64,000 bases of DNA from Archegozetes longisetosus (GCA_018873245.2 JAEMBT020000001.1:8698220-8762219), one strand, 5' to 3'; numbered from the stretch's first letter, positions 1 through 13,053 are shown. A program made the numbers and translations. Notes: generated by a model from the sequence alone, not told the origin.

Positions 1-59
1 GCAAAATTGAAACTTTTTCGATAACAGTTATTAAACTGTTGTTCAAGAGATAGAAATCT

Positions 60-296
60 CTAATTGATGTCAGGATAAGAACTTTTGAGTTGAGCTTTAC
101 TAATAAATGAATTCTTTTCCGTGCATAAAATGATTGAAGGTAGAGGTTGCTGTTTGTCATAATTAACATCAATTTTAATACTAAACGGATATGAAAAGTA
201 ATCAAATGATATATCAATGATTTGCAAAAACATTATGATAAAACATAAAGTCTTAATAATGTTGCGAATTGTAATAAAAATAAACATGATATTCAA
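60..296 (-). CDS. DEG/ENaC-like (amiloride-sensitive sodium channel family) N-terminal exon, partial
   Basis: This 78-codon minus-strand reading frame begins with a short hydrophobic segment (residues about 4-26), followed by a stretch with FDYFSYPFSIKID and then PLPSIILC. That order resembles the end of TM1 and the start of the extracellular domain in degenerin/ENaC/ASIC cation channels, where a Tyr-Phe-x-Tyr-Pro segment is followed by a Pro-hydrophobic-Cys motif. Family members are trimeric sodium channels of the plasma membrane. Only the N-terminal part is visible: the frame meets a stop at 60 and the window ends, so the rest of the gene, a splice donor or a truncation cannot be told apart. 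The assignment rests on this short motif match alone. Confidence 0.42.
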   Translation of the reverse strand: MNIMFIFITIRNIIKTLCFIIMFLQIIDISFDYFSYPFSIKIDVNYDKQQPLPSIILCTEKNSFISKAQLKSSYPDIN

Positions 297-1631
297 TGTT
301 ATTGAAAACTTTCTAGCATAACTTCTGCACAGAGCATTCTTTATTATAAATAAGTTATGTTCTTAAGCCCTTTACACTCAAAATCAAAGCTACGAATTGT
401 TAATTAATTTGAGTGTTTCAATTTTATTGAATAAATTTTAATAAGAACTAAACGTTTTCCTTAAAAGACATTGATCAAAAGTAAAAACTTGATTGAGAAA
501 GTCTAGAAATAACTCCGAATGCAATGCAGTATGAGATCTACTCATAAGTATATTCTATCGATATTTTTGTACTTATAATTAATACTTGAAGTTTTATTAA
601 CGTTAATCAGTACCAGTTTGTGAATACTCTGTAAATCGATATATGAATGAAATTGTTCCCTGAAATTGAGTTTTGTTAAGAGTAAAATGAAGTAAAATAA
701 TTAGTATTCAAACAATCTTTTCGATGGTAGATTGTAAATAATCTATTATTTGTTAAACTTGCTTTGTCGTTCAAACAAAATATTAAATATTTTTAAAATT
801 AAAATTCACATTAAATGAATATCAACCGAACACTAAGCAGTACTTAATATTCATTACTGAGCTATATTCTGTAAGAGTAATTAATTTTATTTTAATATGC
901 AATTTAAATGAGAAAGTTATAATGAAAATGTTTGGTTGACTAATAAAATGCAACAATATTCTTATTCATGAGGCGGATCTGATTAGTGCTCTGCACGAAT
1001 CGAACCAATTTGAGTGATTTGACAAACCAGGTCAAACTTTCAAGTCCAAATCGGGTCCTGGTAGGACTCGAATAGATTCGAAACAATTGAATTTATATTA
1101 TGTTAAATCAGAAAATGTCCTGGAAATTTTTAAAACTTCCTAGAACTATTCTAGAAAGTTCTAGAATGTTTTATAAATTTGCGAATTATTCTGATAATCT
1201 CAAAAGTATTCTACAATATCACACCGAATTTAGAATCTGTCTGGAAAATGCATTACGGTGTAAAAGGGGTCCTACTCTATAAAATTTTAAAAACCTAAAA
1301 ATTTACTTTATTCATTAATTGCAGTGAATTCGAGCCTTTGGATAAGCTCGAGACAAGTTCAAATTAACCCAAATCACGATTTGAACAGAGTAGCAGTTCT
1401 ATTTTATTTAAAATCTTCAATTAATTTCTTTAGAAAATTTAAGAACTTCGTAATCATTGTTGTCATCAAGAGAATGCGTGAAGCAAATGATCTAACTAAT
1501 AATAATGTAACTGAAAATAATTTCTTAAAGAAAATCTTGTATAAGTGTAACGAGATCCATCAAAATTTCAGAGAGAAGTTAAACAAAAGACCAAAAAGGG
1601 GACCGGCTTAAGTCGCACAAAAATATTAATT
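297..1631. other. Intergenic AT-rich stretch
   Basis: No supported gene. Around 990-1085 lies a patch of higher GC that looks like repeat debris. Two short open frames (about 1100-1282 and 1324-1611) show no recognisable domain and I do not call them genes. Confidence 0.5.
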
Positions 1632-2760
1632 CTAATATTAAATTAAAAGAGTGTTTCAAAAATAATTGTATTAAGACTACTATTGTTAAATTAGTTATTA
1701 ATATTTTTATCACTAGAGAGGGGATTTCTGTTTAGGTTATGTTAGGTTAGGTTAGGTTTCACTGACAACTATTTCACTGATAGTCACCAAACCCACAACT
1801 GATACCGATAAGTGTTTGTATTGCGAGTTCGAAACACTCGTTATTAAATAGTTCATTTTTAAAGAGTGGTATTCAAAATTTTAAAAGCTTACTACTCTTG
1901 AAGCGTTCATCTGATATGCTTAAAACTTACAGGGCTACCGAAAAGGTCACTTTAGGCCCGAAATGGCGGGAAATTATATTCAGCGATGAGGAAAAATTCA
2001 ATTTGGATGGGCCTGACGGTAACCAGTATTACTGGCATGACCTAAGAAAAGGTCCACAATACTTTTCTCGGCGCGGTTGGTGAGTCTTTGGTGGTGTGAG
2101 CGGGTTTCGGTTTTCGCGGAAAAACGAGACTTGTTATCTTGAATGTTCGACAAAACTCTACTGACTATATTCAAGTTCTTACTGAACATTTGAAGCCAGT
2201 CGGGACAGCTATTGGTGGCCGCAATTGGATTTTACATGACAATGCTCTGATTCACACATCGAGAATGACCAGAACTTGGTTGGAAACAATGTTCGGGTTT
2301 TGAACTGGCCATCAAACAGCCCCGACTTAAACCCTATTGAAAACTTATGGGGTATTCTCATTCGGCTCGTCTACCTAAATGGTCACCAATTTAATTCGGT
2401 TCCCGAGCTTCGGGCCGAAATCCTTAAGAACTGGGACCTAATTTCGAAAAATCATATCGAAAAGTTGGTGGACTCAATGACTAATCGCATGATTGAAGTT
2501 CTGAAGAAAAATGGACAGTCCATCAACTGCTAGTCGGCTAAATGGTAAATTTTTATGCACTGCTTCTACATTTATTTCGCAGTTGAAAATCGGGGTTTTG
2601 CAATTTTTTCGCGATTAGTACATATAATTTTTAAAAAATTTTGGGAAATTATTCATATTTTATTTTTAAGAAACATATGTAAAAGTTAGTTTTTAATTTT
2701 GTTGGATTAAAAAGTTATTACTGAAAAACTTCCGTTTCTATATTTTTCGCTGTGACTGTA
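1632..2760 (+). mobile_element. Tc3-like (Tc1/mariner superfamily) transposon, decayed
   Basis: From 1898 the plus strand encodes a DDE transposase core typical of the Tc3 group: IIFSDEEKFNLDGPDG (first catalytic Asp region) and YYWHDLRK. After frameshifts and stops between about 2083 and 2276 the frame resumes with NWPSNSPDLNPIENLWG (the third acidic residue is the Glu) and runs to a stop at 2533. The right terminus is visible: a terminal sequence ending CGCTGTGACTG followed by TA at 2759-2760, as expected for an element that duplicates TA. The left terminal repeat is missing. The element cannot encode a working transposase. Confidence 0.8.
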
Positions 2761-2889
2761 TATCTCTGGAAACTGTGTGCACAAATCCTTGAAATGATGT
2801 GCATATCACCGATTTTTATCGGTGGACCTATTGGAATAGATGATGATATGCACATCATTTCAGAGGTTTGCACACAGTTTCCAGAGATA
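2761..2889. mobile_element. Hairpin MITE with TA flanks
   Basis: A 129-bp near-perfect palindrome: both ends read TATCTCTGGAAACTGTGTGC inward on their own strands, and the loop is centred near 2825. It is flanked by TA on both sides (2759-2760 and 2890-2891), the target duplication of Tc1/mariner-type MITEs. It sits exactly between the right end of the Tc3-like element and an inverted copy of that element's 5' part. Confidence 0.75.
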
Positions 2890-3180
2890 TAAGTCTTAAG
2901 CATATCAGGTGAACGCTTTAAGAGTTGTTTATTCTTGAAAACTTGAATACTACTCTTTAAAAATGAATCAACTATATGATGACGAGGTTTCGAACTTGCT
3001 ATACGGCCACTCATCGGTATTCATTGTGGGTCTGATGACTATCAGTGAAATAGTTATCGCTCAAACATAACCTAACCAAAATCCTCACTCTAGTGATAAA
3101 ATTTTTAATAATTAATTTAACAATACGAATATTAATACATTTATTTTTGAAACACTCTTAATTTAATATTAGCATTAGTA
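2890..3180 (-). mobile_element. Inverted partial copy of the Tc3-like 5' region
   Basis: The reverse complement of this segment aligns with about 1632-1935 over roughly 290 bp, including the part encoding LLKRSPDMLKTY (1898 onward encodes KRSSDMLKTY) and a noncoding stretch with TTAGGTTATG. With the copy at 1632 it forms a long inverted repeat around the Tc3-like coding remnant. Confidence 0.75.
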
Positions 3181-3379
3181 TTAGTGCAAGACTTTAGCAG
3201 CTCAGAATCACACCCTATATCTAGCTACCAAAAAGTCCTGGAGTTAAAGACTTTTGGAATAATAGCTATGAAATAGAAAGTATTAACTATTTTTCAAATC
3301 TTACAGTAAGTTTTTCATCACTACAAGTATTTATAGATTAACTTAAGATCCGATTGTTTGCTGGACTCAAGCTAAAAAG

Positions 3380-3830
3380 TAGAGTATAGACTTATTGGTA
3401 TTTTCAGGAACCGACCCGAACCGAAACCGATCCTAATAATATTTTCTAAACCCGACCCGAACCGAAACCGTATTAAAGAAAGAGTAATTTTTAAAGTAAA
3501 GAAATTTTTGTCTTTTGGATTGACCACTTTTTTCACTTAAATCACATTATTTTGCATCTGATTCACTCATTTTGATCATTTGTGTCGCATTAAGTACACA
3601 AAGAAATAAAATGTATTACTCATTCGTTTGCAATGCGTTTGTAAAATAGATATTATATTACAGTTTCATAAGTCACTATTTTACTTGCATTTGAATAGAC
3701 TTTGAAGACCAATACTTATTTGCAATAATTATTTTTAAACCAATCCTTACAGACCCGCACAGACCCATTTCAAAACTTAAGAAACCGACCCGAACCGTTT
3801 TCGGTTTCGGGTTTTCAAGTTTATACTCTA
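3380..3830. mobile_element. hAT-type MITE with 8-bp target duplication
   Basis: The element begins TAGAGTATA and ends TATACTCTA, and is flanked by identical 8-bp copies of CTAAAAAG at 3372-3379 and 3831-3838. TIRs starting TAG with an 8-bp target duplication are the hallmark of hAT transposons. Subterminal regions carry repeated CCGACCCGAACCG blocks in both orientations. No transposase is encoded across its 451 bp. Confidence 0.88.
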
Positions 3831-3924
3831 CTAAAAAGTGCAAAAGTAAGTTTTCAATACTTTTATTTATAATGAATTTCATACAATATAAACTTTTAGT
3901 TAATGCAATAACAACACAAATTAA

Positions 3925-4486
3925 TTAGTAATACAAATGACTCGATATATAGTATTTCTTCCACAATTTATTGGCGTATTCTTGCCATTGATCAACAAGA
4001 ACTTTACCATTTATTTTTCGGTAAATAAGAGGTCCACAGTTGTATAGAGGATAAGGTGTCCCGAAAACACATTTAGATTTTGACATTCTTTTTGGGGATT
4101 CCTTCACTGGTGAAGCAGTTTTAGCCAAATGTGAACTGAATTTAAAAAGTTTTGAAAAATTTAACAGTTGTGAAAAGTTAAAGAAAAGTATAAAAAATTG
4201 TGAAAAATTATAAAATCTTATGAAATCTTTTGAACAAGAATATGATTACTTACAGTTCGAGTGACTTTTCTGTCAATTTTCCAGTCTCTTGGAACAATTT
4301 AGTTTTTGCAAAAGATTTGAACAAATCATTTAGAGTCACTTTCCAGCCATAAGTCGCACTTTCGGTCACTTCTCCTTTCAATCCTTTAAGCGGTTCCGTA
4401 TCTAAACTGCCATCAATTTGTTGAATTGAGTTTGTAATAATAGTTAAACTGATTATAAAAAGTAATAGTTTTGAACTTAAATCCAT
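3925..4486 (-). CDS. Small secreted protein, two exons, unknown function
   Basis: The two minus-strand exons are 4486-4254 and 4135-3925, joined across a 118-bp intron with donor CT|GTAAGT and acceptor TTCAG. The spliced frame is 147 codons plus stop. It starts with an ATG and a clear signal peptide (hydrophobic LLLFIISLTII near residues 7-17, ending around residue 25). The mature part is basic and hydrophilic, with two cysteines about 12 residues apart near the C-terminus and a Tyr-rich tail. I recognise no family. The signal peptide and the good splice sites support a real secreted product, but the function is unknown. Confidence 0.7.
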
Positions 4487-6433
4487 GAGAAAATTGTAAA
4501 CACTTTCGGAACTGCAAACATTATTTTGTTTGATGAAAAGATGTTTTTATTGAAATAGAAACTTGAAATTGTTGACTAAGTCTTTGGACGAATAAAACGC
4601 GATTTCGGTACTACAGTCAAACGCGGTTTGTGAAACTGGCATATAAGATTCAAAACAAACTCTTTACAAGGGCATCACATAAAACCTACGTTTTACCATT
4701 TAACGAATAAATTACTGATGTATTAAAGCTACTAAAACTTTTATATGTTGTTTATTAATTAAAAAAACTCATTTAATTAGCCCAAAAAGCAATTGCATGT
4801 GGTTCTTCTTTTATAGATAACTGACTGTAACTCAAACTTTTTCTTTTGACATCTATTAAGATAAAAAAATCAGTCCAACGACTTCTTAACTCTAACACTG
4901 GAATTAAAATTCAATCAGTGTTTTATTTATAAGTATTTGCACTTAAAGCTAGAGTTTTGGTGCTATAATAGAAAATTAGGTTAAAGTAATCCAAACTTGT
5001 AAAATATATGAATCAGAGTTAGTTATGTATAATGTTGTATTGTATGTGTATATTTAATCGTAATTACCGGGTTATTGCCCAACACTTCGATCTTGAGAAA
5101 GAGAAAAATACTCAAAAGTACTATTCACTTTTAAACTAGTTGTTTCGCATCAAGCTGAGTTAGTTTAAGTTCAAGTCTAGAAAAATTTTCGCAATTTTCA
5201 AATTTATTCACTATCCTGCTATTTAAATCAATTTTTTATGAATAATTTTATCTGAAAATGAATTTTTTAGTCATAGATTTCATTTTTGATTGGCTCTTGG
5301 CACTAATGTTATCGAAGTAATTAAATACCTGTTATTGAGAAGACTAATTAATTCTGAAGTTTCTTACTATTGTCTATGTGCCGATATCAGCTTGAGTTGA
5401 AAGAACATCATTTTCCTAAACATCATTGAGATTATAATTTAATCATTTACTACTTAGTTTTTCTGTTTCTTTTCAACTCAACTGATGACATAATTTGATT
5501 TTCTTTACTCCTAATTTAGGTGTTACCACTTACTCACCTGATTTCGTGACCAATAACTTCAGTGAACTTTTCTGTACTTATAACGAATATATTAAACTAA
5601 ATATAACACTTATTAACTAAATGTCTTGTAGATCTGTTAACTATTTTAAGAACTGACAGAAAATGTCAAATTTTTTACTAAATCCTGTTATTTTTTACCT
5701 AGAATATCATTATTTCTAAGGATTTGAAAACTATTCAACTGTTTTATTGCCAAAATTCAGTTTTCTCCTACTCAATTTATTTTCTGCTTGAATTGCTGAG
5801 ATAACTGAGTCAAATTTCAATTTCAATAACTGCTTTCGATTCTTATGAATTATCTTTAATTTGTGCAAATGCGTGAAATTCAATGATGTAGTGTTTTTAA
5901 GCTACCTTTGGCATAATTTTATGCTCTTCTGATAATTATTAGGTACTATCATCATTCAATTGAGACCAAAGTTAATGATCTATCATTTAGCAAACTTCAT
6001 TAGTAAAAATTATCTAAATTTTCAACATAAATGTAAAGCCTCTCAATCACTGCCTAAGGATTAAAGAAAATTTTACGCAAATTTTCAATCGTGATATTTA
6101 TTAATCTGAATATCAATAAAATGATTGTCACATTTGTAATTAAATTATAAATAAAACTAACTATAATTATCCCAAAATCACGTGTAACAAATAAGGACAT
6201 AACAAATAAGTGGGTAAAAATATCACATATAAATAGCTAACAAATAAATTTGTTAAATAAAAGCTTTAAAATCTATTAACCTCGTTATGGCTCAAATCCA
6301 AAGTTATGAATATTCTGGAGTTTCATAATTAGGGGAGAATTACAGCAAAACAAAAGTTTAAGTAAGTAACTATAAAATATCGGTCTTAAAGAATATTCTA
6401 GATAAAAATTTCAAAAACTAGTTAGAATTGAAG
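4487..6433. other. Intergenic AT-rich stretch
   Basis: Nearly 2 kb with no open frame, repeat or RNA gene that I can support. It separates two minus-strand genes. Confidence 0.5.
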
Positions 6434-9400
6434 TTAAGATTTTCCACAAATAACATCATTAGAGGGTAAACAATACTGTTTCTTATCATCAAAACGAGTG
6501 CCTTTCGGACAGATATAAGTATCAATTGTATATTCTGTACACTGAAAATAGACCCTGCAATTCTTTTTGACATCAGCAATACCTACACCTACTCTTCCAT
6601 TACATAAAACTTCTCCGGACTCATAGTCAGACTCTTCCATACGGACATCATTTGCATCAGATTCAGAACTAGTCGTCGGTATTCTTTCTGGTATTCTTTC
6701 TGGTATTCTTTCTGGTATTCTTTCTGGTATTCTTTCTGGTATTCTTTCTGGTAATTTTCCGATATAACTCGAATCCTGACCAATAGTGTTCGATGAAGCT
6801 TTGAGTTCTGCATCAGGTTTAACTCTAGGCTTATATTCTGGTATTTTAGGAAATTCTAGAAAATATGCATTTGTTATACGTTTCTGAGAGAAGTCACTGT
6901 TATAGCTTAAAACTTTCAGCAAAATGTCAGTCAATTTTGGGTCAATAGGTCTTATTATAGCTCCAGGAATTGAAGCGATTTCTTGCAGGCTTCTAGCGTT
7001 TGTTACGTCTCCTAAATGTTCGACTTCTACTGCTTGTACGCCTTCTGGAAGGTTTTGCTGTTGAGGTCTTACTATTTCAGAACCGATGACTTGGTTTTCA
7101 TACAATTTCTCATTCTTAATACTCTTTTGTTGGTATAAATTATTTTCAGCTTCATATCTATTATCTTTACCAGAATTAGACTGTTGTTTCAAATCCTTAT
7201 TCTTCGAGTAAGCAAGGTTCTGATTCTTATAATCTCTAAATCCAGAATCTGCTGAATCTTTACCTAAATCAAAACTCTTAACATCCGGAACATTCTGCGA
7301 TTCGGTAGATTTATAATCAGTTTTCGGTTTATGGATTTTAGGCTCAATTCTGTCCCATCGAAAGTTTGTCTGACTCTCAACTTGTTCGTGGTCCCAATTC
7401 TCCATTTGATCCCCAGTTCTCTTCAAGAAGACATCTTTTCGGATGACTTCAGGAGGAACTATTGGTCTCCAGCCTCTCATCGGTTGTTGCCATCTGAATA
7501 GAGATCTGGGTTTCACTTCAACTATAGCCTCTGGAGAAGGGTTTCCGTCACTTCTCTGGAACCAAATCGGAATTTTTCTTAATTGCATTTTTCTATAGTC
7601 TAACTCAATATATCTCTTCTTCCTCATCAGAGATTTCGGTGTTTCCGATTCGCTGATCACTGGTTTGAACGGTTCCTCTTTACAGTTGGTTTTTGAAGAG
7701 ATTTTGCTCTTTTCTGGACTCTATTTATTGGTAAAGAAGAATGAGTTATTCAAGGAATATTTTTCTAAGTCTTAAATTTGATATACTAGTGGAAAGATTT
7801 AATTAAAAGATTAAATAAAAGTGAAAAAATCCCAATAAACTAATCGATAAGTAAAAATGTTTGTTCTTGTAAATATTTACTTTAATATTTGCGTATTGTT
7901 CCGAAATCTGTTGTCGAGGACTATTGGCAGCAAGTCTTAACTGAGTCAATGAACGGGCCTTTGGTGAGTCTTGCAATGGCTTCCTAATTTTAACATTAGT
8001 ATAAAGTGGAATAACTAATTCCCTATTGCCAACATTTTGATCATTGCTGTCATGACTGTAATCGTGAGTGTATTCAATCCTGATGCTTTGATCATCTTTT
8101 AGATCTTGTAGTTTGTGTTGATTTTGATGCAAGGCTTGTACATATGAAGAATAATGTGATTCTGGTTCGTAGTTGAATTGTGGCAAATCAACTATAGCGT
8201 TGGCGAGCCTGGTCTCGTCCATAATCTGATCGTTGATTCCTAGCTCTTCATTATTGTATGGCTGAAGAGGAATATAGTCGTGATGCGGCACTAAAGATGT
8301 TTGAAATTAATGCAAAAGTGATTTTTCAATGAACAACTTTGACTTATATTTGATCACTTAGTGAACAAAATTTATAAATATAATTTTTCATACTTTTTGT
8401 AACTCAGAAAATTATTTGTATCTTAGGATCAAAAAGCTTTTTCACGTATATTTTAATGAAAGTCGATAAAAAGACTTAAGCAAACATAACCATAACACAT
8501 AATAACTCGTTCAAAGCTATTAGAACATTATCAAAAGCCACACTTTGATCGCTTTTGACAATAGTGATACTTTTGATCACTAAAAATACTATAAATGTGA
8601 GTTCATTTTAAACTGTTACCCATCAAAAATCAGTAAAAATATTTTAGACCCCATAAAGGCTTTATCTGAAAGGCTTAAGCTTTAGCAACACTTTAATCAA
8701 TCATTTTGACCTCCAGCCCAGCAAGAGTTAAGAGAAATTATATGATTAAATTCTTGTTTCCTTAATGATATTTTCATCCCACATTACAGTATGCCAGATA
8801 CCTCATCAGAAAATCATTAGTCATTAATGTCTCTCAATAATAATAGTAATAAACTTTCAGAAGAATTGGCAAAATAAACTAAAATTGGTCTCGTTTACTA
8901 AGAGATCAAATGTGTCACTGTTTTGAGAAGCCATATATATGAACTAATTGCATAAATTGAACTCATCTCATTCAAATCTCCTAAAGTTTCCCAGCTTTTA
9001 TCGATCAAAGTATTGAAGGAATAATTTGATAGCACGAAAGATAAAAAAGCAGTTTACAATCAGCATTATCGAAAATCATATTCATTTTTGAGATAAATCA
9101 ATCTAACTGTCGGTTTTAAAAATCTACATAATTTTTATTAAAAGTTATTCAAATTATTATTGACACTAAAAGGCATTTAATCTGATTGATTGACTATTGA
9201 TTCAAAAGTTAGTAATTTATACATATAAACCAAGTAGTTTGTACGAACCTGAATGCAAATCACTCGCTTGTGGAAAGTGTGCCAACTCTGCGGCTAATAT
9301 TTGATCAGGTCTTGGAATGTATGGATTAGGAAACTGATTCAGTAGTTGAGATTCTTGAGTGTGCGGCTCATGAGAGTGTTGATGATGTGCGAGCGGGGGC

Positions 9401-9505
9401 ACTATAGGACGGACTATCGGGGGGACTAATGGGGATCTGATAGGAGGCACTCGGGCTGAAGCTTGAGGTAGGTTTTGGGGTTGAGGCTGACTTTTCTGTT
9501 GCTGT

Positions 9506-9564
<59 letters not shown>

Positions 9565-12500
9565 TTGCTGCTGTTCTTGTTCTTCTCGACCAGGAAGTAA
9601 TATACTTTTCAATTGTTTAAATATGCCTTTGTAGAAATTTTCGTAAAATCTGTGGAACCAATTTGAAAATATGGCTCTTTTAGAGAGTATATTTGTTTCT
9701 GGAGAGAATGGGTTCCGCAGTTTGAAATATGGTGCTATTTTACTGCCGATATTTTCTGTTTTAAGAGAAAACTTTGAAATGTTTCTATACATTTGAACTT
9801 CTTTATATGTATTTTTGTTACCGCTCAGTTCCGATTTTAGTATCTTCGGGTGTGACCGCACGAAGTGCTGTCTTCTCTCCAAAACCGAATTCACCGGTTG
9901 TGGTATTAGACATATTATACCGAAAGGTGTTTTTGTAGTACTCGTCACTTTCGGGTCACCACATATTTGTGCTGCTGTCGGTTCTCCAGCGTAACTTTCT
10001 TTCAAAATAATAATAGTACCTAGAAACGAATAAATGTTATTAGAATTGTTGTAAAAATGACTAAACTAACTAGAATTTCACATAATTTCTATCATTGTTT
10101 TAAGAAATATCCAATAGCATACTTTGAAACCCTTTTGAGTAGCAATCAAAGAAAAAACTTGAACTCATGAATTAATGGTCTATGAGCAAAAAAATATTTA
10201 CTGAATAAGAGGAAAGCATTCTATTAATGTTCAAAACTCCTGTATTGAATTGTTAAAAAAAGAAGAGTTTACTAGCTTTATTCATAAGTTTAAGATTAAC
10301 TTGAGAATAAGCACGAGCTGCTCAAGCAATTGTCTATTTATGGGCTTTCCGTTAAACTGCTCATTTAATACAATAAGAAAAGTCTTTTTGTATAATTCGA
10401 TCTTTTCCACAAGTATGCCTCAGTTATTTCGATTCATATCAAATTAGATACAATTTGTACATTTTATAAAAATTTTAAAGCTTTGCAAATAATTTTCAAA
10501 TATAATAGTTTCGATTATTCCGCTTAAAGTTCAAGACTTCATTGTTATTTTGGATAAAATCTGTTAAATTTGATACCATTTCAGCTAAAGTGTAGTCTAT
10601 TTTAGGTTCGTCATAATAGAAAGAAAACATTATAACAGTTAGACCTATCTAAGTTAGAATTAGATTCAAATTTTCGCCACAAAAGTCTCCTTTTATAGTA
10701 GGTTTATCTCTTATCTAATAGTAGATCAAAAACTGAACTCTTAGTGATATTATAATCTTGAATGAAATTTTGTTTTGTAGTATAAACTGATCTAATGATG
10801 AAATTGCTTATCAGAGATATGCAAATAATTATCAATATTATGTGACAATATCTGAAGATTTAAACTATATTTAAGAATAAAACAAAACCAAAATAATTTC
10901 TATTCAGCACAGAACTTAATCTATTCTTTCAACTAGATTTTGATGAAGATTATTATCTTTTGTAATATTCTTCTTTCATGTGATACTCTGAATAAAACTT
11001 TTTGAAACATTTTAATGGAGTTTTTCTATAAAGATGTAATGAGATAAATTTGAAAAGAAACTCAGTTCTGATTAGAGTATGAGAGGATGGAATATAGACA
11101 GCTTAAGATTTGTTAATAAAGTCTTATACTTCACACCCATATCTGTTGTCCATTAAAATAACATAATTGGTTATCTAAAAACTGTGCACAAAAGTCTCAT
11201 CAATCCTAATGAAAAACTGAAAATAGCGATCAATTACTGAACAAACAAAAAATGGTAATTTAAATTGATTGGTGTTTATCATAAAATTTAACATTAATTG
11301 ATAAGAAAATTGTCTTTTAAGGTCAAGGCTGATGAACTTTTTCTGGTGTGGCTCTCGTTCATTAAACAGTAGTATAAGTCGACAAAACCTATTGAAAAAA
11401 CTTATTGAATAAGTATTTGAATAAGTATTTGTTCTCAATTGTGTATTCACACACAATCGCTTTAATACGTGATCGGCTCTGAGCTGTTTTCATGGTGTGG
11501 TCAATGTCTTCAAGCATGAGATACTTAAGGAAAAACTTGTTAAGCAAATAAGGCCTCAATTTGTTTTTGACAATAAATGCCTTTCTTTAGTTTGAGTAAA
11601 ATTATAGCTTCTCTTAAATAGTTTTTAAATAGTTTTTAAATAGTTTTTGTAAACAGATATTCGATAAAAAAATGCAAATTCTATTTGTTTTTATCAAACT
11701 CTCCGACTTTCTGGGCTTTAGCTCTTCAGATAATTAATAAAATTCGTTGTTTATAATTATCTTTTTAGGTATGAATATATTTGTCTTATAATTAGGTCAA
11801 TATCAAGGACTGCGCCTAATATTAAATTTCAGTTTATTATATATGGAAGAGATTAGAAAAACTTATTTTTGAATCTAATTTCATTTTTTTTCTTGTTAAT
11901 TAACTTATATCCCAAAAAAATTAGATCAGATGTAAGTTTGTATTTAGAATACTTCTGGCAATGATTGATGGAAACTAAAATTCAATATATTTTTAGATTT
12001 TTCAAGTTTAACATATTTATAGTTTACTGATTAATTAACAGTTTATTCGCTTTTAAACTTTGTGTTCAACTTTTGGTCATTCATTTTTACTCAACTTATA
12101 ATAATGAGTAGCAGATACAAAGCTTAAAGATTGCATTCAATATAACAGTTTCCCAAATAAAGTACTTTTGGAACAATTTTTGAATGTTAAATATCTGATG
12201 GTGATTTTTAGAAATTTTACTAACTTTTTTTCTTCAATTTTGACTCTCCAAACATTTCAATCATGTTGAAAGATTTATCTTTCAAATCAAGGATCTAAAT
12301 CATTTTCTAAAATAATTTTTTCTAAGTAAAATACTGAATATCTAACTTTCAAACAAGATTAAGGCATTAATTGAAAATTCATAGCTTTTAAAAACTATTT
12401 CAAACACTTTAAAACTTGAATGAAGGCAAGATTTGCAATAATTCAATTGATTGAAGACTACTATAGAAGCTATTCATATATAATATTTGTTTATCTCAAG

Positions 12501-13053
12501 GAATGACTTTTACTTACTTATTAAGCTACACAAAACTATTAAAAGTAATTTCAGTACTTCAGTTCTGAAAAAGTGAACCTAAAATAACTCGAATAATCAA
12601 TTTGAATAGTTGTTTTTTAAAATAAGTCAATTACCAGTGAAAATTAAAAATCAATATTTATTCTAAGATAATCTTTGTTATGCGGGAGATAATTGAAAAA
12701 AACTTGATTTTTCCATTAGTCCTGATGTTCGACTTCATAGAAAAATAATAAAACATCAAATTTAGAGCAAAGAGAATAAATAGCTTTTTGCTATTTTCAA
12801 AGGATATTATCTATTGATTATTATTGATAGTCATTCTCAATAATTTGTTTTCTATTAATAAGTTTGAAAGTTGTCCAAACTTTTTTCTTACTCTTTTTTG
12901 CTTAAGTCAATAGAGAGTAAAAGAAACAAAGACAAAATTGCATTAGATCTCAATGAAATGCACAGCTTTATAAATAAAAAATACATTAGATTTTTATTTT
13001 AAAAATATGTAAAACTTACCAAAAATTATATGAAGACTTAATAGTCGGACCAT
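6434..13053 (-). CDS. Secreted chitin-binding (CBM14 / peritrophin-A) protein with polyQ and ERIP repeats
   Basis: Four minus-strand exons join in frame: 13053-13020, 10019-9249, 8290-7881 and 7720-6434, giving 2502 bp or 833 residues. Junctions are G|GTAAGT to TTTCTAG, CAG|GTTCGT to TTTAG and AAA|GTAAAT to AATAG. The tiny first exon (11 codons) plus the start of exon 2 make a signal peptide ending near SYA|GEP at residue 22. Exon 2 encodes a polyglutamine run (about residues 160-186) then a Pro/His/Gln-rich region. Exon 4 holds six tandem copies of ERIP (about 731-756). The C-terminal 60 residues carry six cysteines spaced C-14-C-5-C-9-C-12-C-7-C, the CBM14 pattern that binds chitin in cuticle or peritrophic matrix. 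The long region before CBM14 is probably disordered. The junction with GTTCGT is the least certain, but phases agree throughout. Confidence 0.82.
6660..6750. repeat. 12-bp coding tandem repeat (ERIP)
   Basis: About six near-identical copies of GGTATTCTTTCT on the plus strand, read on the minus strand as Glu-Arg-Ile-Pro. Copies are almost identical at the DNA level, so the array is probably recent or length-variable. Confidence 0.85.
9500..9578. repeat. CAG/CAA trinucleotide run (polyglutamine)
   Basis: Plus-strand CTG/TTG units encode a run of roughly 26 glutamines on the minus strand inside the CBM14 protein gene. Mixed CAG and CAA codons suggest that the glutamine tract itself, rather than only slippage, is kept. 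Confidence 0.85.

Noticed and set aside
1100..1611. Two open frames of 60 and 95 codons
   Set aside because: No domain, no signal peptide or splice support, and the second starts at a non-ATG codon inside likely repeat debris.
1735..1765. A few TTAGG-like units, the arthropod telomere repeat
   Set aside because: Only three or four units lie inside the Tc3-like repeat, and its inverted copy has a shorter version. Not a telomeric array.
6589..6813. Minus-strand frame with YQKE-type repeats
   Set aside because: It is the ERIP repeat of the CBM14 gene read in another frame.
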